40,371 nucleotides of DNA from contig JAHYIZ010000027.1 in assembly GCA_019429405.1 (NCBI GenBank), positions 1-40,371 of the forward strand. The letters run 5' to 3'. Under the pieces are notes generated by a model. It saw nothing but the letters and a program-made list of their open reading frames with translations. It made no database searches and was not told where the DNA came from. The translations under genes and the position numbers were made by a program. The stretch comes from Paracoccaceae bacterium (GTDB taxonomy: Bacteria > Pseudomonadota > Alphaproteobacteria > Rhodobacterales > Rhodobacteraceae). Positions 32,286 through 40,244 of this stretch are shown one piece after another; position 1 is the first letter of the stretch, and each line of letters opens with the position of its first letter.

Positions 32286-32731
32286 GGCTTCGCCCCCTCA
32301 CGCGGGCGCTCGATGGTAAAGGCGCCGGTGGCCGTGGCAACCGGGCGGTCGGCATCGTCATCAAACGCCGTGGCGCGCACGAAAGCCACGCTGCGGGTGA
32401 CGTGATAGCACGCGGCGCGGGCGCGAATGCGCTGGCCCGGAACAGCGGCACGCATGTAGTCGATGCGCAAATCAATGGTGGCGGTGCCCGAGACCGAATC
32501 AGGGTGGCTCATCACAGCCGCACCGCAGCAGGTATCCATCAAGGCCGACACCGCGCCGCCGTGGATGACGCCAGTGCGCGGGTCGCCGACAAGCCGCAGG
32601 TCGTAAGGCATTGAGATTTCGGCCACCCCGTCGGCCAGCCCGTCAAGCTGCATCCCCAGCGCCCGCGAATGCGGGATCGCCTCTATGAATTGCCGCGCCG
32701 CCCGCAGCTTTGCTTCTTCGGTCTTGTCCAT
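32282..32731 (-). CDS. PaaI-family acyl-CoA thioesterase
   Basis: A 149-residue hotdog-fold thioesterase with the canonical GVIHGGAVSALMDTCCG turn and LRIDYMRAAVPGQRIRARA strand. PaaI-type enzymes hydrolyse phenylacetyl-CoA-like or other aryl and acyl thioesters. It is the first gene of a three-gene series with the longer thioesterase and the MATE exporter, joined by overlapping stop and start codons. The 187-bp region between it and the divergent MerR gene at 32919 holds the promoters for both. Confidence 0.93.
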   Translation of the reverse strand: MDKTEEAKLRAARQFIEAIPHSRALGMQLDGLADGVAEISMPYDLRLVGDPRTGVIHGGAVSALMDTCCGAAVMSHPDSVSGTATIDLRIDYMRAAVPGQRIRARAACYHVTRSVAFVRATAFDDDADRPVATATGAFTIERPREGAKP

Positions 32732-32918
32732 GCCCTGACCCGCCTCGCTGTTTCATGCGACTATTGGGTAGCGACGGATGCCCCGCAAGGGGCAATTCGG
32801 TGCCGCTGAACGACTTTAGCGCGGGGTGCGGGGCCTTCACTTCTTTGCCCCCGGCTTCATGAACTGAGTTGAGTAGCACGGGCCAAGCCGTTAGCTTTGC
32901 GCTGCGGGGAGGGCTGCA

Positions 32919-33287
32919 ATGTCGGATTTGCTCGGTTTCAAGGATATGTGCGCGCGCTTCGAGGTGACGCCGCGCACGCTGCGCTATTACGAATACATCG
33001 AGCTTCTCAGCCCGCAAAAGGAAGGTCGCACGCGCCTTTATGGCCCGCGCGAGGTGGCACGGATGAAGCTGATCCTGCGCGGGCGGCGCTTTGGATTTGG
33101 CCTTGAGGAAATCCGCCAGTGGCTGCTGCTCTATGACCAGAAGGGCACGCGCGAGCAGTATCAGGCCTGGGTGGTGATGGCCGACCGCCAGCTTGAGGCA
33201 CTTGACGCGCAGGTGGCAGAGCTGACCCGCACCATCGCCGATCTGCGCAAGCTGCGCGACGATACCGCCGCCACACTTGCACCCTGA
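32919..33287 (+). CDS. MerR-family regulator, first of a tandem pair
   Basis: A 122-residue MerR protein. The winged helix-turn-helix spans about residues 6-75 (FEVTPRTLRYYEYIELLSPQ, then GRTRLYGPREVARMKLILRG) and is followed by a coiled-coil helix. No cysteine metal-site is present at the C-terminus, so it is not a metal sensor. GGGGAGGG precedes the ATG. It is about half identical by eye to the MerR protein encoded 135 bp downstream, so the two look like a duplication. It probably regulates the neighbouring fatty-acid genes or the divergent thioesterases. Confidence 0.93.
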   Translation: MSDLLGFKDMCARFEVTPRTLRYYEYIELLSPQKEGRTRLYGPREVARMKLILRGRRFGFGLEEIRQWLLLYDQKGTREQYQAWVVMADRQLEALDAQVAELTRTIADLRKLRDDTAATLAP

Positions 33288-33289
33288 CC

Positions 33290-33308
33290 GCGTGACACCG
33301 CGTCACGC
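33290..33308 (+). terminator. Inverted repeat after the first MerR gene
   Basis: GCGTGAC (33290-33296) pairs with GTCACGC (33302-33308) over a 5-nt loop, 3 nt after the stop codon. A third related copy, GTGTGACGCG, follows at 33313-33322, so it could also be part of an operator region. Confidence 0.4.
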
Positions 33309-33330
33309 CGGGGTGTGACGCGACGTTATG

Positions 33331-33347
33331 CTTACGTCAACGTCAAG
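33331..33347. promoter_or_regulatory. LiuR-like operator before the second MerR gene
   Basis: CTTACGTCAACGTCAAG has two direct ACGTCAA/ACGTCAA-like blocks (ACGT-N2-ACGT core). Read on the other strand it is CTTGACGTTGACGTAAG, close to the LiuR-type operator of MerR regulators that control branched-chain amino-acid and fatty-acid degradation. It lies about 75 nt before the second MerR start, upstream of an acyl-CoA dehydrogenase operon. Confidence 0.5.
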
Positions 33348-33421
33348 CAATCTTGCATGCTGCGGGCAGGCCTCCACATTGGGTGCATGACGTAACGACA
33401 AGCGAGTTGCAGGGCTTGGCC

Positions 33422-33820
33422 ATGACTGATGACGTAATGACAATTCGCGAAATGTGCGCGGCCTATGACGTGACGCCGCGTACCTTGCGCTTTTACGAAA
33501 GCAAAGAGCTGCTTTCGCCCATTCGCAAGGGACAAAAGCGCCTTTTCACGCGGCGTGACCGCGCCCGGCTGACGTTGATCTTGCGCGGCAAGCGCTTTGG
33601 TTTCAGCCTTGAAGACATCCGCCAGCTGCTCGACCTCTACCATCTGGGCGATCAGCAGCGCACCCAGATCGAGCGCACGCTGGCCGTGGCGCGCGAACGT
33701 TTGCAAGAAATGCGCCAAAAACACGCCGAACTTGAAACGGCGATCGAAGAACTGAGTCACCAGATCAGCACGGGTGAGCAGACGCTATCCAAAACCGCCA
33801 CCGGCCAGCCCGACACCTGA
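33422..33820 (+). CDS. MerR-family regulator, second of a tandem pair
   Basis: A 132-residue MerR protein with helix-turn-helix ([20 protein letters not shown], then [20 protein letters not shown]) and a long coiled-coil dimerisation helix with many Glu, Arg and Gln residues. There is no metal-binding C-terminus. The ATG at 33422 fits the family; the frame opens earlier at 33353. It ends 25 nt before the acyl-CoA dehydrogenase gene, so it is probably its operon leader and autoregulated at the ACGT-rich operator, as LiuR is. The effector would be an acyl-CoA intermediate, by analogy. Confidence 0.94.
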   Translation: MTDDVMTIREMCAAYDVTPRTLRFYESKELLSPIRKGQKRLFTRRDRARLTLILRGKRFGFSLEDIRQLLDLYHLGDQQRTQIERTLAVARERLQEMRQKHAELETAIEELSHQISTGEQTLSKTATGQPDT

Positions 33821-33845
33821 GCCAAAGCCTGTCAGGGAGAGAGAC

Positions 33846-35624
33846 ATGCAAAACTACGCCGCCCCCGCCAAAGACGCGCTATTTGTGCTGCACGAGGTGC
33901 TGGATATTTCCAATTCGGGCATCCCCGGCTACGCCGACCTCGACCGCGAGTTTACCGAAGCGGTGCTCGATGCCGCTGGCAAAGTCGCCGCGGAAGTTCT
34001 GGCTCCGCTCAATGCGGTGGGCGACAACGAGGGCTGCCATCTTGAAAACGGCGTGGTGCGCACGCCGGCAGGCTTCAAGGCGGCCTTTGAAGCTGTGAAG
34101 GAAGGCGGCTGGAACGGGCTCGATCTGCCCGAGGAATATGGCGGCCAGGGCCTGCCCTACCTCGTGGGCACGGCGGTTGGCGAATTCTTCGTCTCCGCCA
34201 ACATGGCCTTCAACATGTATCAGGGCCTGACGCATGGCGCGATCGGGGCGATCCTGACCCACGGCACCGCCGAACAGAAAGCCGCCTATGTGCCGAAGAT
34301 GCTGAGCCTTGAGTGGACCGGCACCATGAACCTGACCGAGCCGCATTGCGGCACCGACCTTGGCTTGATGCGCACCAAGGCCGAACCGCAGGCAGATGGA
34401 AGCTACCGCATCAGCGGGCAAAAGATCTTCATTTCGGCAGGCGAGCATGACCTTGCCGAAAACATCATCCACCTCGTGCTGGCCAAAGCGCCGGGTGGCG
34501 GCGAAGGCACCAAGGGCATCTCGCTTTTCATCGTGCCGAAGTTCCTAGTCAATGCCGACGGCTCGCTGGGGGCCCGCAACGCGGTTTCCTGCGGCAAGCT
34601 TGAAGAAAAGATGGGCATCCACGGCAATTCGACCTGCGTGATGAACTATGACGGCGCGACAGGCTACCTGATCGGTGATCTGCACAAGGGCATGCGCGCC
34701 ATGTTCACCATGATGAACGAAGCGCGGCTGGGGGTGGGCCTGCAAGGCTATGCGGTGGCCGAAACCGCCTATCAGAACGCTTTGGCCTATGCGCGCGACC
34801 GCCTGCAGGGCCGCGCCGTGACCGGGGTGGAAAACCCCTCTGGCCCCGCCGACCCGCTGATCGTGCACCCCGACATCCGCCGCAACCTGATGGAGCAGAA
34901 AAGCTTTATCGAGGGCGCGCGGGCCTTCACCTATTGGGCCGCCAGCCTGATCGACCGCAGCCACCGTCTGGAGGATGAAGCGGCCGAAGGGCTGGTCAGC
35001 CTGATGATCCCGGTCCTCAAAGGCTTTCAGACCGACAAGGGCTTTGAAGCGGCAGTGAATGCGCAACAGATTTGGGGCGGGCACGGCTATATCGAGGAAT
35101 CAGGCATGAGCCAGTTTGCCCGCGATGCCCGCATTGCCATGATTTATGAAGGCGCCAACGGCGTGCAGGCGCTCGACCTCGTGGGCCGCAAGCTGACGCA
35201 GGATGGCGGCAAATATGTGATGGCCTTCTTCGATCTGGTGAAAGGCTTCATCAAGGAAAACGAAGGCGACGGCGCGCTGAAGACGCAATTCCTCGACCCG
35301 CTCAAGGCGGCCTCGAAGGATCTGCAAACGGCCGCGATGTTCTTTGCGCAGACCGGGTTGAAAAACCCCAATGCGGCGCTGGCGGGGTCATATGACTTCA
35401 TGCACCTTTTCGGCCATGTCTGCCTCGGGCTGATGTGGGCGCGGATGGCCAAGGCGGCGCAGGCGGCACTGGCCGCAGGCACGGCGGATGCTGGATTCTA
35501 TGAAGCAAAGCTCGCCACCGGGCGCTTTTACATGGCGCGCCAATTGCCCGCCACCGCGCTGCACCTTGCCCGCATCCTTACCGGCGCCGATCCGGTGATG
35601 GCTTTGGGCGCCGATGCGTTCTAA
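33846..35624 (+). CDS. Long acyl-CoA dehydrogenase (DmdC-like subfamily)
   Basis: A 592-residue FAD-dependent acyl-CoA dehydrogenase with the extra C-terminal domain of the long subfamily. [20 protein letters not shown], the FAD/substrate segment [40 protein letters not shown] and the catalytic glutamate in [19 protein letters not shown] are visible. The subfamily contains DmdC (3-methylmercaptopropionyl-CoA dehydrogenase, DMSP breakdown) as well as fatty acyl-CoA dehydrogenases; the neighbouring thiolase and FadB-type genes favour fatty-acid oxidation here. GGGAGAGAG precedes the ATG at 33846 by 3 nt; the frame is open from 33774. Confidence 0.93.
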   Translation: MQNYAAPAKDALFVLHEVLDISNSGIPGYADLDREFTEAVLDAAGKVAAEVLAPLNAVGDNEGCHLENGVVRTPAGFKAAFEAVKEGGWNGLDLPEEYGGQGLPYLVGTAVGEFFVSANMAFNMYQGLTHGAIGAILTHGTAEQKAAYVPKMLSLEWTGTMNLTEPHCGTDLGLMRTKAEPQADGSYRISGQKIFISAGEHDLAENIIHLVLAKAPGGGEGTKGISLFIVPKFLVNADGSLGARNAVSCGKLEEKMGIHGNSTCVMNYDGATGYLIGDLHKGMRAMFTMMNEARLGVGLQGYAVAETAYQNALAYARDRLQGRAVTGVENPSGPADPLIVHPDIRRNLMEQKSFIEGARAFTYWAASLIDRSHRLEDEAAEGLVSLMIPVLKGFQTDKGFEAAVNAQQIWGGHGYIEESGMSQFARDARIAMIYEGANGVQALDLVGRKLTQDGGKYVMAFFDLVKGFIKENEGDGALKTQFLDPLKAASKDLQTAAMFFAQTGLKNPNAALAGSYDFMHLFGHVCLGLMWARMAKAAQAALAAGTADAGFYEAKLATGRFYMARQLPATALHLARILTGADPVMALGADAF

Positions 35625-35669
35625 CCTCGCCGGGGCGGCCCGGCCGCCCCGCGCACGAAAGGAACGCCA

Positions 35670-35882
35670 ATGCCCAAACGCCTGCGCCTGACCCGTCGCT
35701 TCCCGGTGGCACTGACCAACGACGCCCACCGCGTGCTGGTGCGCTTCGCCGCCGAAGCGGGTCTCAGCACCGACGAGGCGCTGGTGTTCCTGTTCGAGCA
35801 TTTCGGCTCGGTGACGCACAAGGAAAACCTCGCCGCAAGGCTCAAGCTGTTTCAGGCGGAACTCGCCGACCGCAAGTCATGA
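35670..35882 (+). CDS. Small basic conserved protein, function unknown
   Basis: A 70-residue protein that begins MPKRLRLTRRFPVALTNDAH and continues with two amphipathic helices (LSTDEALVFLFEHFGSV and LAARLKLFQAELADRK). There is no signal peptide or membrane helix. AAAGGA 6 nt before the ATG at 35670 makes it a good gene. It follows the acyl-CoA dehydrogenase by 45 nt and is probably co-transcribed with it. I recognise no named family, and I only weakly recall similar proteins in Rhodobacterales. Confidence 0.75.
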   Translation: MPKRLRLTRRFPVALTNDAHRVLVRFAAEAGLSTDEALVFLFEHFGSVTHKENLAARLKLFQAELADRKS

Positions 35883-36149
35883 CCAGGGGAGAGGTCGCAT
35901 GGGTATTTGTGCAAAGAAGAAATCCGCAGGCGATAGCGCCACCGCCCCTGTCGTCCCGAACCTCACGGGTGCTTGCCATGGGCGGCGACGCGACTTCTCC
36001 TTCGACGGTCATCGGCTCCCCAGCCTGTACCGCGATGTCCACTCTGAAGGGTCATGGTTAACAAATCGTTGTTCTTCTTTGCCGAAATACCCCACGGGGG
36101 TGCGGGGGTGTGAAACCCCCGCCTCTGCGCCAACCCAAAGGAGCCAGTG
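35883..36149. other. 267-bp intergenic region with no clear gene
   Basis: Two short overlapping frames run here (starts at 35879 and 35899, 60 and 83 codons). The second has GGAGAGG 4 nt before its ATG, but neither shows recognisable similarity or the usual third-position G+C pattern. The frame could be the degraded end of a former gene. The region also holds a CtrA-core match on the minus strand (GTTAACCAT, 36055-36063) and the GC hairpin at 36102-36122. Confidence 0.5.
36102..36122. terminator. GC-rich hairpin of Rhodobacterales intergenic-repeat type
   Basis: GCGGGGGT (36102-36109) and ACCCCCGC (36115-36122) form a perfect 8-bp stem with a 5-nt loop, preceded by GCCGAAATACCCCACGGGGG. Sequences of the pattern AAATAC-CCC-GGGGG followed by a GC hairpin are, from memory, widespread between genes in Rhodobacterales. 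It may be a repeat element or terminator before the GST gene. Confidence 0.55.
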
Positions 36150-36785
36150 ATGGCCGCGAAACTCTATTGCTTCGGCGAATCCGGCAATGCCTACAAGGCA
36201 GCGCTGACCATGCAGCTGGCCGGGTTCGAATGGGAGCCGGTGTTCGTTGACTATTTCAACGGCGAAACGCGCACGCCAGCGTTTCGCGCGCTCAACGAGA
36301 TGGGCGAGGTGCCGGTGCTGGTCGATGGCGAGGTGGTGCTGAGCCAGTCCGGGATCATTCAGGATTACGTCTCGTCGAAAACCTCGAAACTCTGCGGCAA
36401 ATCGGCCGCCGAGCGGCGTGAAATCTTGCGCTGGGTGCTCTGGGACAACCACAAGCTGTCTTCTCAGGCGGGCACCTTGCGTTTCATGATGAATTTTCTG
36501 CCCGAGGCAAAGCGCCAACCGGAAGTGATTGGCTGGCTGCAAGGCCGCCTCAAGGGCGCCTACAAGGTGCTCGACGGGCATCTGGCCAACCACACCTGGA
36601 TCGTCGGCCCCGGCGCCACTATCGCCGACATTGCCTGCTGCGGCTACCTATTCTACCCCGAGCCATTCGGGTTCGTGCGCGCCGACTGGCCCAATATCGA
36701 CCGCTGGCTGGGGCACATCGCCGCCCTGCCCGGCTGGAAAAGCCCCTACGATTTGATGCCCGGCAGCCCTGCCGACCGGGCCTGA
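36150..36785 (+). CDS. Glutathione S-transferase family protein
   Basis: A 211-residue cytosolic GST. The N-terminal thioredoxin-like domain (AKLYCFGESGNAYKAALTM, then EMGEVPVLVDGEVVLSQSGI) has the cis-proline VPVLVDG and the Gln-Ser glutathione-binding pair, and the helical domain follows from about residue 90 with the ATIADIACCGYL capping segment. AAAGGAG and the ATG at 36150 set the start; a GTG lies directly before it. The thiolase gene begins 10 nt downstream, so it belongs to the fatty-acid operon. Substrate is unknown. It is not the source of the GST fragment at 18772, which has a different N-terminus. Confidence 0.92.
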   Translation: MAAKLYCFGESGNAYKAALTMQLAGFEWEPVFVDYFNGETRTPAFRALNEMGEVPVLVDGEVVLSQSGIIQDYVSSKTSKLCGKSAAERREILRWVLWDNHKLSSQAGTLRFMMNFLPEAKRQPEVIGWLQGRLKGAYKVLDGHLANHTWIVGPGATIADIACCGYLFYPEPFGFVRADWPNIDRWLGHIAALPGWKSPYDLMPGSPADRA

Positions 36786-36795
36786 GGAGGAAACC

Positions 36796-38007
36796 ATGAC
36801 CGAAGCCTTTATCTATGATGCCGTTCGTACCCCGCGTGGCAAGGGCCGCCCCGATGGTGCGCTGCACGAGGTCACCTCGGTCGCGCTTTCAGCGCGGCTC
36901 CTGAACGCCGTCAAGGCGCGCAACGGGCTGGATGGCCACGCTGTGGAAGATGTAATCTGGGGTAATGTCACCCCCATCGGCGAACAGGGCGGTTGCCTTG
37001 CGCGCTCTGCGGTCTTGCTGTCGGACCTTGATGAAAGCATCCCCGGTCTTTCGATCAACCGTTTCTGTGCCTCGGCGATCGAGGCGGTCAATCTTGCCGC
37101 CAATCAGGTGCGGGGCGGTGCCGGGCAGGCCTACATTGCGGGCGGGGTCGAGATGATGAGCCGCGTCCCGATGGGCAGCGATGGCGCGGCGATTGCCGCA
37201 GACCCGACACTGGCGATGAAATCCTACTTCGTGCCGCAGGGCATTTCGGCCGACGTGATCGCCACCGAGTACGGGTTTTCGCGCGCCGATGTCGATGCGC
37301 TGGCCGCCGAGAGCCAGCGCCGCGCGACGCAGGCGTGGAAAGAGGGGCGCTTTGCCCGCAGCATCGTGCCGGTCGTCGATCAGAACGGCGTGGTCATTTT
37401 GGCACGCGACGAATACATCCGCCCCGAAACCACGGTTGAAACCCTGGCCGCTCTGAAGCCCGCCTTCAAGGATATGGGCGAGGTGATGCCGGGGTTCGAC
37501 AAGGTCGCGATGATGAAATACCCGCACCTCGACCATATCAACCACGTCCACCACGCCGGCAACTCGTCGGGCATCGTCGATGGCGCCTCGGCGATGCTGG
37601 TGGGCAATGCCGAGTTCGGCAAGGCCTGGGGCCTGAAACCGCGCGCGCGGATTCGCGCCAACGCCAAGATCGGCACCGACCCCACGATCATGCTGACCGG
37701 CCCGGTGCCGGTGACCGAAAAGATCTTGCGCGACAGCGGCATGAACATCTCCGACATCGACCTCTTTGAGGTCAACGAGGCCTTCGCCGCGGTCGTGCTG
37801 CGCTTCATGCAGGCGTTTGACGTTTCGCCTGACAAGGTCAACGTCAATGGCGGCGCGATTGCCATGGGGCACCCGCTGGGGGCCACCGGCGCGATGATCA
37901 TCGGCACGCTGCTCGATGAATTGGAGCGCACCGGAAAGGGCGTGGGCCTGGCTACGCTGTGCATCGCGTCCGGCATGGGCGTGGCAACTATCATCGAACG
38001 CGTCTGA
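36796..38007 (+). CDS. fadA: Acetyl-CoA C-acyltransferase (thiolase)
   Basis: A 403-residue thiolase for the last step of fatty-acid beta-oxidation, cleaving 3-ketoacyl-CoA with CoA. The nucleophile cysteine is in SINRFCASAIEAVNLAAN near residue 91, NEAFAAV near 335, GGAIAMGHPLGATGA near 355 with the catalytic His, and CIASGMGVA near 391 with the second cysteine; Ala-Ser in place of Gly-Gly there is slightly unusual. GAGGA precedes the ATG. It lies 10 nt after the GST and 11 nt before the FadB-type gene, the usual fadA-fadB arrangement. Confidence 0.95.
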   Translation: MTEAFIYDAVRTPRGKGRPDGALHEVTSVALSARLLNAVKARNGLDGHAVEDVIWGNVTPIGEQGGCLARSAVLLSDLDESIPGLSINRFCASAIEAVNLAANQVRGGAGQAYIAGGVEMMSRVPMGSDGAAIAADPTLAMKSYFVPQGISADVIATEYGFSRADVDALAAESQRRATQAWKEGRFARSIVPVVDQNGVVILARDEYIRPETTVETLAALKPAFKDMGEVMPGFDKVAMMKYPHLDHINHVHHAGNSSGIVDGASAMLVGNAEFGKAWGLKPRARIRANAKIGTDPTIMLTGPVPVTEKILRDSGMNISDIDLFEVNEAFAAVVLRFMQAFDVSPDKVNVNGGAIAMGHPLGATGAMIIGTLLDELERTGKGVGLATLCIASGMGVATIIERV

Positions 38008-38018
38008 CGGAGGATACC

Positions 38019-40211
38019 ATGACCGATTTCACCTATGCCGTTGATGCCGAAGGCGTAGCCACCATCACCTGGGATGTGCCCGGCAAGTCGATGAACGTGA
38101 TGAGCCTTGCGGGGTTTGCGGAGCTGAGCGGCTTTGTCGACGCGGGCCTTGCCGACAAGGCGGTGAAGGGCATCGTCATTACCAGCGGCAAAAAGGATTT
38201 TGCCGGGGGGATGGACCTCAACGTGATCGCCAAGATGAAGGACGACGCAGGCGCCGAACCGGCACGCGGGCTGTTTGAGGGCGTGATGGCGATGCACGCC
38301 ATTCTGCGCAAGATCGAGCGCGCGGGGATGGACCCGAAGACCCTGAAGGGCGGCAAGCCGATTGCCGCAGCACTGCCGGGCACCGCGCTCGGCATCGGGC
38401 TGGAACTGCCCTTGGCCTGCCACCGCATCTTTGCCGCCGACAACCCGCGCGCCAAGATCGGCCTGCCCGAGATCATGGTCGGCATTTTTCCCGGCGCGGG
38501 CGGCACCACGCGGCTTTCGCGCAAGCTCGGCGCGATGGCGGCGGCGCCTTTCCTGCTGGAAGGCAAGCTGAGCGACCCCAAGGCGGCCAAGGCGGCGGGG
38601 ATTATTGATGAGGTGGTGGCCGACCCGGTGGCCGAAGCCAAGGCATGGGTGCTGGCCGCAACCGACGCCGATCTGGTCAAGCCGTGGGACGCCAAGGGCT
38701 ACAAGATGCCCGGTGGCGCGCCCTACCACCCGGCGGGCTTCATGACCTTTGTCGGCGCAAGTGCCATGGTGCATGGCAAGACGATGGGGGTTTACCCTGC
38801 TGCCAAGGCGCTGCTGGCTGCGGTATATGAAGGCGCGCTGGTGCCGTTCGATACCGCGCTGAAGATTGAGGCGCGCTGGTTCACCAATGTGATGATGAAC
38901 CCCTCATCAGGCGCGATGATCCGCAGCCTGTTCCTTAACAAGGAGGCGCTGGAAAAGGGCGCGAACCGGCCCAAGGTGCCCGACCAGAGCGTGAAAAAGC
39001 TGGGTGTGCTCGGCGCCGGCATGATGGGCGCGGGCATTGCCTATGTGGCGGCGCAGGCGGGCATTGCCGTGGTGCTGATCGACGCGGCGCAAGAGGCCGC
39101 AGACAAGGGCAAGGCCTATTCCGAAGCGCTGCTTGACAAGGCCGTGCAGCGGCGCAAGCTGACCGAAGAAAAGAAGGCCGAAGTGCTGGGCCGCATCGCC
39201 GCAACCACCGATTATGCCGCGCTTGAGGGGTGCGATCTGGTGGTGGAAGCGGTGTTTGAGGATGTCGGCGTCAAGGCGGGGGTGACCGCGCGCGCCGAAG
39301 CGGTGATTCCGACCTCGGCCATTTTCGCCACCAACACCTCAACGTTGCCAATCTCGCACCTCGCCAAGGCCAGCATGCGGCCCGATCAGTTCATTGGCAT
39401 CCATTTCTTTAGCCCCGTCGACAAGATGGCGCTGGTCGAGATCATCAAGGGCCGCGAAACGGGCGATGTGGCGGTGGCCAAGGCGCTCGATTTCGTGCGC
39501 CAGATCCGCAAGACGCCAATCGTGGTCAACGACGCGCGGTTTTTCTATGCCAACCGCTGCATCATTCCCTACATCAACGAGGGCATCCGCATGGTGGCCG
39601 AAGGGGTGAACCCGGTGCTGGTCGAGAACGCGGCCAAGCTGGTGGGCATGCCCTTGGGGCCGCTGCAACTGGTCGATGAAACCTCGATCGACCTTGGCGT
39701 GAAGATCGCCAAGGCGACCAAGGCGGCGATGGGCGATGCCTACCCTGACAGCGCGGTGGACGAGGTGCTATTCTGGATGGCCGATCAGGGCCGGATGGGC
39801 AAAAAGGCCAACGCGGGGTTCTATGCCTATGATGGCGCGGGCAAAAGGCAAGGTCTGTGGGAGGGGCTCGCGTCGCGCTTCCCCGAGACCGCGGACCAGC
39901 CCGAACTGACCGAGGTGCAGCACCGGCTGCTGTTCGCGCAGGTGCTTGAAGCGGTGCGGGCGCTGGAAGAGGGCGTGCTGACTGACATCCGCGAGGGCGA
40001 TGTGGGCGCGATTCTGGGATGGGGCTTTGCACCGTGGTCGGGCGGGCCGTTTGCCTGGCTCGACATCATCGGGGCGCCGCGCGCGGTCGGGCTCTGCGAT
40101 GCGCTGGCCGCAGCACACGGCGCGCGCTTTGCCACGCCTGCGCTGTTGCGCGAGATGGCCGAGAAGGGGCAGACCTTTTACGCGCGGTTTGCCCCCGCCA
40201 AGGCGGCCTGA
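38019..40211 (+). CDS. fadJ: Multifunctional enoyl-CoA hydratase/3-hydroxyacyl-CoA dehydrogenase
   Basis: A 730-residue FadB/FadJ-type enzyme for two beta-oxidation steps. The N-terminal crotonase domain has the oxyanion-hole region TSGKKDFAGGMDL and both catalytic glutamates (ALGIGLELPLACH and LPEIMVGIFPGAGGT). The NAD-binding GVLGAGMMGAGIAYVAA begins near residue 328, ATNTSTLPIS and GIHFFSPVDKMALVEII near 450, and the C-terminal dehydrogenase domain follows. GGAGGA 4-5 nt before the ATG at 38019 sets the start. Whether it is the FadB or FadJ type is not settled by sequence alone. It is the last gene before the IS66 end at 40245. Confidence 0.94.
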   Translation: MTDFTYAVDAEGVATITWDVPGKSMNVMSLAGFAELSGFVDAGLADKAVKGIVITSGKKDFAGGMDLNVIAKMKDDAGAEPARGLFEGVMAMHAILRKIERAGMDPKTLKGGKPIAAALPGTALGIGLELPLACHRIFAADNPRAKIGLPEIMVGIFPGAGGTTRLSRKLGAMAAAPFLLEGKLSDPKAAKAAGIIDEVVADPVAEAKAWVLAATDADLVKPWDAKGYKMPGGAPYHPAGFMTFVGASAMVHGKTMGVYPAAKALLAAVYEGALVPFDTALKIEARWFTNVMMNPSSGAMIRSLFLNKEALEKGANRPKVPDQSVKKLGVLGAGMMGAGIAYVAAQAGIAVVLIDAAQEAADKGKAYSEALLDKAVQRRKLTEEKKAEVLGRIAATTDYAALEGCDLVVEAVFEDVGVKAGVTARAEAVIPTSAIFATNTSTLPISHLAKASMRPDQFIGIHFFSPVDKMALVEIIKGRETGDVAVAKALDFVRQIRKTPIVVNDARFFYANRCIIPYINEGIRMVAEGVNPVLVENAAKLVGMPLGPLQLVDETSIDLGVKIAKATKAAMGDAYPDSAVDEVLFWMADQGRMGKKANAGFYAYDGAGKRQGLWEGLASRFPETADQPELTEVQHRLLFAQVLEAVRALEEGVLTDIREGDVGAILGWGFAPWSGGPFAWLDIIGAPRAVGLCDALAAAHGARFATPALLREMAEKGQTFYARFAPAKAA

Positions 40212-40244
40212 CCGACAATGCAACGCGATACTGCCCGGCGCCCA

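Noticed and set aside
33846-35624. Naming the acyl-CoA dehydrogenase dmdC
   Set aside because: The subfamily matches, but no DMSP genes (dmdA, dmdB, dmdD) are nearby and beta-oxidation genes are, so the specific name is not supported.
37380-38774. 464-codon minus-strand open frame
   Set aside because: It is antisense to the thiolase and FadJ-type genes, which are unmistakable.
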